From: Acidaminococcus intestini DSM 21505
GTDB taxonomy: Bacteria > Bacillota > Negativicutes > Acidaminococcales > Acidaminococcaceae
Reading direction: 5' to 3'
Assembly: GCF_000425045.1 (NCBI RefSeq)
Contig: NZ_AULA01000030.1
Location: 1 to 33,203 of the forward strand
Length of the DNA: 33,203 nt
Each line of letters starts with the position of its first letter. The first letter of the stretch is position 1. The notes under the pieces were generated by a model, which was given only the letters and a program-made list of their open reading frames with translations, did not search any database and was not told the DNA's origin. A program made the translations under genes and the position numbers. Shown here piece by piece: positions 23,555 to 31,622 of this stretch.

Positions 23555-24805
23555 TCAACAGCTTGTTTGCCAGAGCAAAATGGTAATTGCTGTTGCAAAT
23601 ATGTAGCATACGGTCATACTGACTTGAAGAAGACGAGGTGCTCTCATGCCAGCGTTAATATCTTTTCGCCACATAAGAAGGGTTACAAAAAAACCCGCTG
23701 TTGGTGTACCAATGGAAGTGGCAAGATTTGCTAGGAAAATCAGCTGTGTCGGAGAACCACTGTAAGCAAAGCAAACGATGACACCAAAGAGAATACAAGC
23801 AACACAGGTCCAACGGACACGTTTTGACTCAAGACCGACGGACCAATCCATCCCAGCATTGAGAAGTACGACGCCGCGCTGTGTATTACCAAGAAGGCTT
23901 GAAAAAGCAGCCCCCAGGAGGGCAAGCCCCATAACTGGATTGGCAAAAGTGCCAAGGACCGGTTTCAACATGGCCGCCATCTGGGCCGGTGCCTTGATTT
24001 TGAGGCCTGCCGGGTGAAGGACGATAGCACCAACCGTAACGATGGCTCCAGAAATGAGAATAACTGTAATGACATGGGCAATGCCGTCAGCAAACATGGT
24101 GCCGTTAAAGAGGTCTTCTTTCTTCCATTTCTTTTCTGCTCCCAAATAGGTTCCGTAAACGCCGGCAGTGATGGCGGCGTGAGTACTGATGAAAGCGAGT
24201 GAGTGAAGTAGACTGCCTTGAGGAAATTGCCAATGTGTGATCCCCGTAAAGAAGGGCCCTGCGGCTGGGCCACCAGAAGCAATGAGGGTTGCATAAAAGG
24301 CAATGATCATGCCCATAATGCAGAGAAGAACCCCTTTTTCTACCTTGGAATATGTATTTTTTGAAAAATACATAAGAAGGAGGATGGCAATCATAATGAG
24401 GGCGCCTACTTTCCAGTTAATGCCGAAAATGAGATTCATTCCGGCTCCACTCCCTGAAATATTACCAAAAGTGAAAAAAAGACAGGAAAAGAAAAGGCAG
24501 ATCCCGACAAAAGCAGCGGCACCTTTTCCATAATAATGACGAATTGCATGTATGATGGGCATGCCTGTCAACATGCAGATACGGTAGCAGGAAAGCATAA
24601 AGGTAATGCCCATGATGAAAATGGGGATGAAGAGCCAAAGCATTTGGTAGCCATAGTTGGCACCTAGCATAGACGCTGTTGTAATGGCTCCCGGACCAAT
24701 GACAACACCGGTTAAGATGATACCTGGGCCAATTCGTTTGAGAAGTTCACCGAAAGAGAGTGTGGGAACCGTATCAGGATCGAATCCAAGTTTATCAATA
24801 TACAT
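23555..24805 (-). CDS. NRAMP-superfamily transporter without the DPGN metal motif
   Basis: A 416-residue inner-membrane protein with about 11 hydrophobic segments and the NRAMP/LeuT-like start FGELLKRIGPGIILTGVVIGPGAITTASMLGANYGY. In metal-transporting NRAMPs the first helix carries DPGN and the sixth carries MPH. Here the corresponding segments read GPGA (VIGPGAITT) and STHAAITAGVYG, so the usual metal-binding Asp, Asn and Met are absent. The substrate may then be something else, perhaps the organic compound handled by the upstream lyase. The ATG at 24805 follows AAAAGGACGGATTATT; an upstream in-frame ATG lies beyond the terminator hairpin. Position between a DapA-family lyase and a porin suggests a small uptake operon. 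Confidence 0.75.
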   Translation of the reverse strand: MYIDKLGFDPDTVPTLSFGELLKRIGPGIILTGVVIGPGAITTASMLGANYGYQMLWLFIPIFIMGITFMLSCYRICMLTGMPIIHAIRHYYGKGAAAFVGICLFFSCLFFTFGNISGSGAGMNLIFGINWKVGALIMIAILLLMYFSKNTYSKVEKGVLLCIMGMIIAFYATLIASGGPAAGPFFTGITHWQFPQGSLLHSLAFISTHAAITAGVYGTYLGAEKKWKKEDLFNGTMFADGIAHVITVILISGAIVTVGAIVLHPAGLKIKAPAQMAAMLKPVLGTFANPVMGLALLGAAFSSLLGNTQRGVVLLNAGMDWSVGLESKRVRWTCVACILFGVIVCFAYSGSPTQLIFLANLATSIGTPTAGFFVTLLMWRKDINAGMRAPRLLQVSMTVCYIFATAITILLWQTSC

Positions 24806-24830
24806 AATAATCCGTCCTTTTCGAATATGA

Positions 24831-24864
24831 AAAACGGTGCACAGCATTTCTCACTGTGCACCGT
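24831..24864 (-). terminator. Terminator or attenuator between lyase and transporter genes
   Basis: On the minus strand, ACGGTGCACAG pairs over 11 bp with CTGTGCACCGT (9-base loop), followed by TTTCAT. It lies between two genes that otherwise look like one operon. It may cut the amount of transporter transcript relative to the lyase. Confidence 0.75.
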
Positions 24865-24889
24865 AAAACTTCGCTGGCATCAGCGGCGA

Positions 24890-25861
24890 TTATTTTTCGT
24901 ACGGAGTCATATCAACTTTGGGAAGACCGCTCTTCTTGAGGCCCATAGCAATCCAGTCTTTTTCTTCCTGATCAAGCGGCAGAACCGGTTTTCTCATGAG
25001 GCCGGATTTGAAAACGCCTCTTTGAACCAGCGCTTCCTTCAAACGGGCATGAGCTTCACCGGAAGGCTGGCCGCCGCCATAGATAGCTTGGGAAATCGGG
25101 TAGATGCGATCAGACCATTCCTGAGCTTCCTTGAGAGTGTGTTTTTCAGAATGGGAGAAGACTTCCCAAGCACCGGTAATAAGTTCAGGTACGCAGCCGG
25201 CAAAACCTATTAAAGCACCATCCATACCCGTGAACCAAGTGACGCAAAGCGTTTCATCGTGGCAGGTGATGAGGGATACATCCGGGCATTCCTTGCGGAG
25301 TTCGCGAACATCATGTTCATAGATGGCCGTTACACGAGTACCCATTTTAATGGCCTTAACATGGGGGATTTCTTTAACCATTTTGATCAAGGTTTCTACC
25401 GGATAGAAAGCCTTGCTTGTAGCAGGATAGAGGTGGATGATGATGTCGATATCAGCACCTTCAGCAACATCTTTGACATATTCGAACGGAGCATCCTTGT
25501 GCATGCCGAAGCGAAGCCACATATGAGGCGGCATAAGAAGGATGCCATCAGCACCGGCTTCCTTAGCTTCCTTAGCCATTTCGATGCTTTCAGCCGTGTT
25601 TTCACAGTTCACACCGGAGATGATCGTCATGATATCGCCACATTCTTCGGAGCAGATTTCAACGACGCGTTTCCTTTCAGCACGGGTAAGACCTGTAATT
25701 TCGCCCGTATGACCGTTACAGACAAGGCCTTTAATTCCCTTGTTATAGAACGTCTTAATCCAGCGCAGATAAGCGCGGAATTCTGGTTCATTGATCGTAT
25801 AGTCATTGTTCAAAGGAACAGCAACCGCCGGGAAAATTGTTTTGAAATGTTTTTCTTTCAT
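24890..25861 (-). CDS. DapA-family lyase/aldolase (substrate unknown)
   Basis: A 323-residue class I aldolase of the dihydrodipicolinate synthase/N-acetylneuraminate lyase family (TIM barrel, Schiff-base lysine). Visible are the N-terminal FPAVAVPLN, the substrate loop CNGHTGEITGLT (family GxTGE), the catalytic Tyr in HLYPATSKAF and the Schiff-base Lys in VKAIKMGTR. These differ enough from true DapA (usual IKEATG and YNVPxRT) that a catabolic role on a sugar acid or hydroxy-amino-acid product is more likely; the exact substrate cannot be read. The ATG at 25861 follows TTAAGGAGG. A LacI-type operator lies between its promoter and start. Confidence 0.82.
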   Translation of the reverse strand: MKEKHFKTIFPAVAVPLNNDYTINEPEFRAYLRWIKTFYNKGIKGLVCNGHTGEITGLTRAERKRVVEICSEECGDIMTIISGVNCENTAESIEMAKEAKEAGADGILLMPPHMWLRFGMHKDAPFEYVKDVAEGADIDIIIHLYPATSKAFYPVETLIKMVKEIPHVKAIKMGTRVTAIYEHDVRELRKECPDVSLITCHDETLCVTWFTGMDGALIGFAGCVPELITGAWEVFSHSEKHTLKEAQEWSDRIYPISQAIYGGGQPSGEAHARLKEALVQRGVFKSGLMRKPVLPLDQEEKDWIAMGLKKSGLPKVDMTPYEK

Positions 25862-25897
25862 GGTAACATCCTCCTTAATTCTTTGCACTCTATTTAA

Positions 25898-25911
25898 TGC
25901 AATCGTTTGTA
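25898..25911. promoter_or_regulatory. LacI-type operator upstream of the lyase gene
   Basis: TGCAATCGTTTGTA is a near-palindrome centred on CG, the form bound by LacI/GalR proteins. It lies 14 bp after the -10 box of the lyase promoter, where binding would block transcription. Confidence 0.65.
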
Positions 25912-25925
25912 TTTCCGATGGCTTT

Positions 25926-25955
25926 TTTATACCACGAAGAATAGAATAGCGTCAA
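25926..25955 (-). promoter_or_regulatory. Promoter of the lyase-transporter operon
   Basis: On the minus strand, TTGACG (25950-25955) and TATAAA (25926-25931) are 18 bp apart. Confidence 0.65.
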
Positions 25956-26048
25956 TATTTTCTGATATTTCCGCAATTTATTGCAAAGTATTTTTAGGTG
26001 AATCTTAAGTATTAAAGCCAATTTTAGAACTTTTTCTTTATTATTCCG

Positions 26049-26077
26049 TTGTAAAAATTCAAAATTTATGATATATA
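26049..26077 (+). promoter_or_regulatory. Promoter of the LacI-family gene
   Basis: TTGTAA (26049-26054), a 17-bp spacer and the extended -10 TGATATATA. Confidence 0.55.
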
Positions 26078-26084
26078 GTAAATA

Positions 26085-26098
26085 TGCAAACGTTTTCA
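26085..26098. promoter_or_regulatory. LacI-type operator at the regulator gene start
   Basis: TGCAAACGTTTTCA is a close match to the LacI/GalR palindrome and sits at the expected transcription start of the regulator gene, so autorepression is likely. It resembles the site at 25898-25911. The two are about 187 bp apart, which would allow looping. Confidence 0.7.
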
Positions 26099-26114
26099 GA
26101 AAAGAGGTGGCTTT

Positions 26115-27110
26115 ATGCCAACTTTAAGGGATGTCGCAAAACTTGCCTGCTGTGATGTGAGCACTGTTTCGCGGGCTCTTAATAACAACCCCTGTGTCCA
26201 TGCCGAAACGAAAAAGCGTATTATGGCTGCAGTAGAAAAGCTCTCATATCGTCCTAATCTTCTAGCCAAAGGACTCCGCCAAGGTAAGCGTCATTCGGTC
26301 GGAATTGTCGTACCTCACCTGCATCTATCAGTATTTTCCATGATTGCTCAATCCATTGAAGCAACACTTCGGGAAGCAGGGTATTCCGCGTTTTTGTGCA
26401 GTGTTGAAGATAATCCCATTGCCGAAAGAGATAGTCTCAATCGTCTGCGCAATGGCCTTGTAGATGGCATTATTATTGCTGGAACAGGAAAAAATAAAAA
26501 TCTTATCCGTGATATCCATAGTTCACGACTAGCCATTACACAAGTTATCCGTGTCCAGGACAATACACTTAATAGCGTCACTGTTGATTATTATAAATGT
26601 GGATATGAGGCAGTCCATTTCCTCTATAAGAAAGGTTGTCGTCATATTGGGCTTATTACGGGGTCGCTCAAGCTTTCTCCATATAAATTTCGCTTCCAAG
26701 GATATCGAGATGCTATGATGGAGCTTGGAATGCGTGAATTTACGGCGGAAGCGAAGCGATATTCAAATCAACTGGACTACGGATACACATCTACAAAGGA
26801 AATGCTCAAAATCCATCCAGAACTAGACGCCATTATTGCTGCTATGGATGCACAGGGGATTGGAGCACTTCGTGCGCTCAAAGAGGCAAGGAAAAAAGTG
26901 CCGGGAGATGTACGTGTCATTAGTCTTACAGGTCATGAGTTAGGGAGCATGCTTGAAACAACAATGACTACGATGGAAATGCCTGCAGTGGAAATTGGAA
27001 AAAAGGCGGCCCAGCTTGTGCTTGCAGAAATTGAGGCAAACAGTGGCGGAGACGCCCCGGTTGAACGGGTTGTTTATACATCGAAGCTTATCGAACGAGA
27101 AAGTACATAA
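26115..27110 (+). CDS. LacI/GalR-family transcriptional regulator
   Basis: A 331-residue repressor. The DNA-binding head PTLRDVAKLACCDVSTVSRALNN (residues 2-24) and hinge YRPNLLAKGLRQGK are typical. A periplasmic-binding-protein-like ligand domain follows, with SVGIVVPHLHLSVFS near 61, VDGIIIAGTG near 118 and the C-terminal lobe containing VRVISLTGHELGSML. It is divergent from the lyase-transporter-porin genes, and operator-like sites lie at both promoters, so it probably represses them until an inducer appears. The inducer is unknown. The two cysteines in the helix-turn-helix (ACCD) are unusual. The start follows AAAAGAGGTGGCTTT. Confidence 0.93.
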   Translation: MPTLRDVAKLACCDVSTVSRALNNNPCVHAETKKRIMAAVEKLSYRPNLLAKGLRQGKRHSVGIVVPHLHLSVFSMIAQSIEATLREAGYSAFLCSVEDNPIAERDSLNRLRNGLVDGIIIAGTGKNKNLIRDIHSSRLAITQVIRVQDNTLNSVTVDYYKCGYEAVHFLYKKGCRHIGLITGSLKLSPYKFRFQGYRDAMMELGMREFTAEAKRYSNQLDYGYTSTKEMLKIHPELDAIIAAMDAQGIGALRALKEARKKVPGDVRVISLTGHELGSMLETTMTTMEMPAVEIGKKAAQLVLAEIEANSGGDAPVERVVYTSKLIEREST

Positions 27111-27116
27111 AGAAAT

Positions 27117-27153
27117 AAGAACGCTTCACAAAGCACAGTGAAGCGTTCTTATT
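27117..27153 (+). terminator. Terminator of the LacI-family gene
   Basis: AAGAACGCTTCAC pairs over 13 bp with GTGAAGCGTTCTT and is followed by ATT. Confidence 0.9.
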
Positions 27154-27228
27154 CCATGCTTCTACAAAATTCTCCCTCTAAGCGTAAAATGTTTCTCGGT
27201 AGGGTATAAATAATCCTTGCAAAATAAA

Positions 27229-27575
27229 GGGAAGACCCCTATTGTTAAGATCGTGTTGACGACACGAATATCAAAACAAAGGAAGGTCTCCCATGGAAAA
27301 GAAGGCTGCTTAGCCATGGCTAGGGCCCTTGCGGGCCTGCAAAATGAAGAGCTGGAAGCCGGCTATTCAGCAAGTTCAAGCCTGTAGAAGCTCCGAAGAG
27401 CGCGGAGCTGCGAAAAGCCTTGAGGAACGCGCTGCAAAAAGCTTCTATGGTTCCACATGTGGGAATTAGAAACGGAGGAATTGGTGCGTATACGGCCAGC
27501 AGTACAGCCATAGGTCACTTAAGCTCCATTTTTCGCATTTAATTAGGCTGCAACATAATCTTATAGGGGTCTCCC
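27229..27575. mobile_element. Possible IS-derived fragment with imperfect terminal inverted repeats
   Basis: GGGAAGACCCCTATTGTTAAGAT at 27229, of which the first 13 bases and the AAGAT tail match, is mirrored by ATCTTATAGGGGTCTCCC at 27558-27575. The roughly 350 bp between hold no intact gene, only short interrupted frames. Inside are CGTGT/ACACG and AGCTCC/GGAGCT hairpins. It abuts the truncated transposase start to its right, so it may be a MITE-like element or the scar of a nested insertion. The family is not recognised. Confidence 0.4.
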
Positions 27576-27653
27576 AAGAAAATGTTGACACATACTTTGA
27601 ATTTCCTCCGTTTTTACGTTGAGAAGCTTTGTGGTAAACTGCTCTAAAGACAT
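27561..27653 (-). pseudogene. Truncated transposase-like 5' end
   Basis: A strong GAGGAGGTAAGACAA ribosome binding site precedes an ATG, and 30 codons follow (MSLEQFTTKLLNVKTEEIQ and on) before a stop reached just past the junction at about 27575. Upstream lies a TG-TAGAAT -10-like box and leader to about 27720. The pattern is that of the 5' end of an IS cut off by other DNA. I cannot name the family from so few residues. Confidence 0.45.
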
Positions 27654-27805
27654 TTGTCTTACCTCCTCTGAGAATAGATATATGGATACTTTTATTCTAC
27701 AGCAGGAGGTTTCATGGATTGTTGTCTGAAAATTCTAATCCGCAATTAGTTTAAAGGGATGACCACACCACAGGATTATTTATATACCTTTTTATATAAT
27801 AAGTC

Positions 27806-27845
27806 GGACCTGTACTTCGTATTGAAGTACAGGTCCATTGATTTT
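27806..27845. terminator. Strong hairpin downstream of the LysR gene
   Basis: GGACCTGTACTTC pairs over 13 bp with GAAGTACAGGTCC around a 5-base loop. ATTGATTTTT follows on the plus strand. On the minus strand, the direction of the LysR gene, the T-run is poor. It probably ends transcription from one or both sides. Confidence 0.55.
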
Positions 27846-27888
27846 TACTGATTTACGGTACGTGAAAATGAAGAGTGATTTATATTCC

Positions 27889-28812
27889 TTATTGCTCATT
27901 GATGAGTTCCCGAATGATTTCGATGCAGTCCTGGACAACAGGATCTCGCGAAAGTCCTCTTGACGTGCAAATGGTAAGCCATGGCACTTGTTTCAGGTCG
28001 CCCGTTACAAAGTAAGCAAGGGGCTTTTGCGTATGAAAGGACGTGACATACGATTCCATGGCAAATGCCACACCAAGTTTTTCAGAAGCAAGCTGGATGG
28101 CGAGCTGAATGCTTTCCACTTCTTTGATTTCCTTAGGGTGAAACCCGCTGATTTCAAGCAGTTTGTTTTCCTGCCAGCGGATTTGTTGGTGGGGATATTG
28201 GAAAAAGATGCAGTCTTGATTGAGTTCCCGTATATCAAGATAGGGATAGGTAAGATCTTCCATTTTGACTGCTTTATGACAGGCCGGGTGTTCCGGAGGA
28301 ATCGCAAGAAGAAAGTGCTCCCTCTTTAAATGGATGCAGTCAAATAAAGGATTATCTTTATCTTGGACACAGACGATAAGGTCGAGATTGTTTTTCGACA
28401 GTGAATTTTCAAGGGCTTGATAATGCCCGTGGATGGAGGAAATTTCAATGTCGGGATGCTTCTTCTTAAATCTCACAAGAAGGGGCGGGATGATCACAGT
28501 ATTTAAAATGGAGTAGATTCCAATGCGAATCCTCTTGATATGGGCCATTTGCTGACGATAAAGTTTGCGCTCCATTTCTTTTTGCAGCAGAAGGATCTTA
28601 CGGGCGTAGGTAAGAACAATAGTCCCTTCATCAGTGGGCACAACCTCTGATTTCTTCCTGATAAATAGGGGTGTTCCCAGACTTTTTTCGATATTTTTTA
28701 CGGCAATACTAAGCGTTGGCTGCGTTACGTATAGCTTTTTAGCTGCTGCACAATAGCTTCCTGTATCAGCAATGGCGCAAATATATTCCATTTGTCTAAA
28801 GCTTAAATTCAT
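27889..28812 (-). CDS. LysR-family transcriptional regulator
   Basis: A 307-residue LysR protein. The winged helix-turn-helix is at residues 1-60 (FRQMEYICAIADTGSYCAAAKKLYVTQPTLSIAVKNIEKSLGTPLF), a linker helix follows, and an effector domain runs from about 90 onward (RIRIGIYSILNTVIIPPLL). The ATG at 28812 follows GGAGATGAGG; the frame stays open upstream across the operator and is not a credible start there. It is divergent from the M20-YfcC-M20D operon with a palindromic site between, the classic arrangement for a LysR activator of the adjacent operon. The effector is unknown; an amino acid or acyl-amino acid would fit. Confidence 0.92.
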   Translation of the reverse strand: MNLSFRQMEYICAIADTGSYCAAAKKLYVTQPTLSIAVKNIEKSLGTPLFIRKKSEVVPTDEGTIVLTYARKILLLQKEMERKLYRQQMAHIKRIRIGIYSILNTVIIPPLLVRFKKKHPDIEISSIHGHYQALENSLSKNNLDLIVCVQDKDNPLFDCIHLKREHFLLAIPPEHPACHKAVKMEDLTYPYLDIRELNQDCIFFQYPHQQIRWQENKLLEISGFHPKEIKEVESIQLAIQLASEKLGVAFAMESYVTSFHTQKPLAYFVTGDLKQVPWLTICTSRGLSRDPVVQDCIEIIRELINEQ

Positions 28813-28865
28813 AGACCTCATCTCCACCCGCCAAATGAAACGTACGTTACAGAATGAATCGCGAA

Positions 28866-28890
28866 TATATAACGTAATTTGCGTTATATA
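28866..28890. promoter_or_regulatory. LysR-type operator palindrome
   Basis: TATATAACG (28866-28874) and CGTTATATA (28882-28890) form a perfect 9-bp inverted repeat with a 7-base centre and contain a T-N11-A core. It lies between the divergent LysR gene and the peptidase operon. A candidate plus-strand promoter (TTAGCG, 18 bp, TACAAT 28947-28952) is weak, fitting activation. Confidence 0.7.
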
Positions 28891-28992
28891 AAGATTATTT
28901 ATCAATCTCTTGAGAAAAACAATTAGCGCAGTTAGTCTAACTATTTTACAATATTAAGTAATAAAAATCCAATTTGTATAGGGGGAGTCTAG

Positions 28993-30177
28993 GTGAAGAA
29001 TACAAGATTATATGATCTGTGCAAAAGATCCTTGCCAGATTATATTAATGTATGGAAGCAACTGGTCAATGTGGACTGCGGCTCTCGGAATGGAAAGGGA
29101 ATCAACGCGGTTGCCGATGTGTTGATTCGAGAGTTTGAGAAAATAAGCCCTTATTCCATTGAAAAGATTCCCATGGAAAATCCGGAAGAAGGGTGTCATC
29201 TTCTCGTTGTTTTTAGGGGAAAAGGCAAGGGAAAGATTATGGCAGCTGCCCATCTTGATACGGTCTTTCCCGAAGGAACAGCTGCCGAAAGGCCGTTTAA
29301 CATTGAGGGAGACTGGGCAAAGGGCCCTGGTGTGGCAGATTGCAAGAGCGGGGCCAATATGATGCTTTTTGCCATGAAGCATCTCCATGAACTGGGATTC
29401 GATGATTATGATCAAATTACGCTTCTTTTTAATGGGGATGAAGAGATCTCATCACCAAGCAGCCGAAAATTAACGGCAGAACTTGCTCCACAGCATGACT
29501 GCTATTTGTGCTGTGAATCGGGGCAGGAAGGGGATGGCCTTGTCCGGTCGCGGAAGGGCTCCAACTTACTCCAGCTGCGTGTTACGGGTGTTCCTTCTCA
29601 TTCCGGAAATGCGCCGAAAAAAGGCGCCAGTGCACTGATGGAAATCCTGCATCAGATCGAAGCCATCAAAAAGTTAGAAGATGTCAGTAGGGGAACAACC
29701 CTTAATTTTACGCTTCTAAAGGCAGGAGAGCGGGACAATATCATTCCTTCCCATGCGGAAGCAACAGCGGACCTGCGGGTTGTCGATAAAAGTGAAATTG
29801 ACCGGGTAGAAAAGGCGGCTCAAGCAATTGCAGCTCGTCCATTGATTCCACAAACAACAGTAGAGGTTCATGTAAAAAGAGGAAATCCTCCCTTTGCTCC
29901 CAATACCGGCACGGACCAACTCATTGCACTTGCCCAGAAAATCTATGGAGAATTGGGGAAGACGCTGATTACAAGGTCTGTAGGCGGAGCATCGGATGCA
30001 AACTGGGCGGCCGATGCGGGGGCTGTTGCTGTGGACTGCTTTGGCGCTGTCAAAGGTGGCAAGAACCATACGCCGCAGGAATGCGCTTCTGTCAGCAGTG
30101 TTGTTCCACGTATGTATCTTTTAAGCCGAATGTTTATGGAACTGGGTAAAGGAACTGCAGTGAAAGGAGTTTCATGA
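28993..30177 (+). CDS. M20 metallopeptidase, glutamate carboxypeptidase (CPG2)-like
   Basis: A 394-residue zinc exopeptidase. It follows the pattern of Pseudomonas carboxypeptidase G2, which frees glutamate from folates and related N-acyl glutamates. Ligands and catalytic residues are visible: H87 and D89 (AHLDTVFPEG), D116 (GPGVADCKSG), E150/E151 (GDEEISSPSSR), E175 (CCESGQ) and H359 (NHTPQE). The dimerisation lid lies at about 190-300 (VTGVPSHSGNAP). No signal peptide is seen, so it acts in the cytoplasm. The start is GTG, after GGGGGAG. It overlaps the transporter gene. Exact substrate specificity is open. Confidence 0.87.
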   Translation: MKNTRLYDLCKRSLPDYINVWKQLVNVDCGSRNGKGINAVADVLIREFEKISPYSIEKIPMENPEEGCHLLVVFRGKGKGKIMAAAHLDTVFPEGTAAERPFNIEGDWAKGPGVADCKSGANMMLFAMKHLHELGFDDYDQITLLFNGDEEISSPSSRKLTAELAPQHDCYLCCESGQEGDGLVRSRKGSNLLQLRVTGVPSHSGNAPKKGASALMEILHQIEAIKKLEDVSRGTTLNFTLLKAGERDNIIPSHAEATADLRVVDKSEIDRVEKAAQAIAARPLIPQTTVEVHVKRGNPPFAPNTGTDQLIALAQKIYGELGKTLITRSVGGASDANWAADAGAVAVDCFGAVKGGKNHTPQECASVSSVVPRMYLLSRMFMELGKGTAVKGVS

Positions 30178-31601
30178 TGGATGCTAAGGAAACAGGCCGG
30201 GTTCAGCCGGTCAAAGTGATGAATTTCCCTCATACCTTTGTTATTATTCTTGCGATGATTGTTGTAGCATTGATTTTGACGTGGGTTGTACCGGCCGGTA
30301 TGTATGATTTTATCAAGACACCGTCCGGGCAAAAGGTCGTTGATCCTGCAACGTTCCGATATATCAAAAGTACGGGCATCAATCCTGTCCTTATTCCGCT
30401 TTATATCATCAAGTCCTTTAGCAAGCGAATTGACCTCATGATGGTTATTTTCATGGCTGGGTCGGCTTTCCATGTTGTGACGAAGACCGGCGCTTTGCAG
30501 GCCATTCTTGCCAAAGGGGCTAAGCGTTTTTCCAATCGTTTGGAAGTCTTCATCCCCGTCTTGACGCTGATCTTTGGCCTTATCTGCACGACGCAGGGCG
30601 TCAATACGTTCATCCCCTTTGCACCTGTTATGGTCATGCTCGCTATGGCGATGGGCCTTGACTCCATCACAGGCGAAGCCATTATGGTCCTTGGCGGTGC
30701 TATTGGATTTTCCACGGGGACGTTCAACATGTTTACGACCGTGGTGGCGCAAAACATTGCCGAGCTGCCGACTTATTCCGGTCTCTGGTATCGTGCTGTC
30801 TGCTTTGTCGTCTTTTATATCGTGACCAATATTTATTTGATCCGGTATGCCAAGAAAATCAAAAAGAATCCGGAAAAGAGCCCGATGTACGATTTGGACC
30901 AGCTGACGAAAGATAATGCGGCGACGCTTGACCTTGATAAAACGGGCGAACTTTCCGGAAAGATGATGATTCCCCTTGTTCTCCTTGTCATTGCCTTTGC
31001 GGCTATCATTTATGGGGCAATCGTCCTCAAGTGGGGTATGTCCCACATGGCGGCTATTTTCCTTACTTATACAGTTGTGGCAGATCTGATTATTGGAACG
31101 AAAGCAAACGATGTCTGCAAGGATATTTTGAACGGAAGCAAGCAAATGCTCGGAGCAACCTTTATTATTGGGATGGCAACAGCTATCAGTGGTATTATGA
31201 ATGACGGGAAAATTACTTACACGATCGTGCATGCGATGGCAGAAGCCCTTAGCGGATTGCCAGCTATTATCATAGCACCGGGCATGGTGATTGCTAATAC
31301 AATCATCAATGTTTTCTTGACTTCAGGGAGCGGGCAGGCGGTTGCTGTTATGCCTATTCTTATTCCACTAGCTGATGTGCTGGGCGTTACCCGCCAGACC
31401 ACCGTCCTTGCCTTTAATTTTGGTGATGGATTCTGTAATTATATCCTGCCGACATCGACCGCCCTTATGGGAACTCTGAGCGTGACCAATATTCCTTATG
31501 ACCGGTGGATGCGCTTCATGTGGAAACTTTTCCTGATTTGGCTCGTGACGGGCTGCGTCATGACGTTCATTGCCCAAATGATTCATCTGGGGCCCATGTG
31601 A
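30174..31601 (+). CDS. YfcC/DcuC-family transporter
   Basis: A 475-residue inner-membrane protein with about 12 hydrophobic segments. It opens with NFPHTFVIILAMIVVALILTWVVPAGMYDF, a start shared by the YfcC branch of the DcuC-like carriers (ArcD-type basic amino-acid and peptide transporters also resemble it). Other marks are MVIFMAGSAFHVVTKTGA, TTQGVNTFIPFAPVMVMLA and LTSGSGQAVAVMPILIPLAD. Flanking peptidase genes suggest a dipeptide or N-acyl amino-acid substrate. Adjacent ATGs at 30174 and 30177 overlap the previous stop; AAAGGAG lies 4 or 7 bases upstream, favouring the second. Confidence 0.85.
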   Translation: MMDAKETGRVQPVKVMNFPHTFVIILAMIVVALILTWVVPAGMYDFIKTPSGQKVVDPATFRYIKSTGINPVLIPLYIIKSFSKRIDLMMVIFMAGSAFHVVTKTGALQAILAKGAKRFSNRLEVFIPVLTLIFGLICTTQGVNTFIPFAPVMVMLAMAMGLDSITGEAIMVLGGAIGFSTGTFNMFTTVVAQNIAELPTYSGLWYRAVCFVVFYIVTNIYLIRYAKKIKKNPEKSPMYDLDQLTKDNAATLDLDKTGELSGKMMIPLVLLVIAFAAIIYGAIVLKWGMSHMAAIFLTYTVVADLIIGTKANDVCKDILNGSKQMLGATFIIGMATAISGIMNDGKITYTIVHAMAEALSGLPAIIIAPGMVIANTIINVFLTSGSGQAVAVMPILIPLADVLGVTRQTTVLAFNFGDGFCNYILPTSTALMGTLSVTNIPYDRWMRFMWKLFLIWLVTGCVMTFIAQMIHLGPM

Positions 31602-31622
31602 TAATAAAGGAGATGCAAAAGC

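Noticed and set aside
24890-25861. Calling the lyase 4-hydroxy-tetrahydrodipicolinate synthase (dapA)
   Set aside because: The loop and Schiff-base motifs deviate, and the gene is under a LacI-type repressor with transport genes, not lysine genes.
29943-31232. 429-codon frame antisense to the YfcC-type transporter gene
   Set aside because: It is rich in His, Asn, Lys and Arg, as expected from reading the complement of a membrane-protein gene, and has no start signal. The plus-strand genes are clear.
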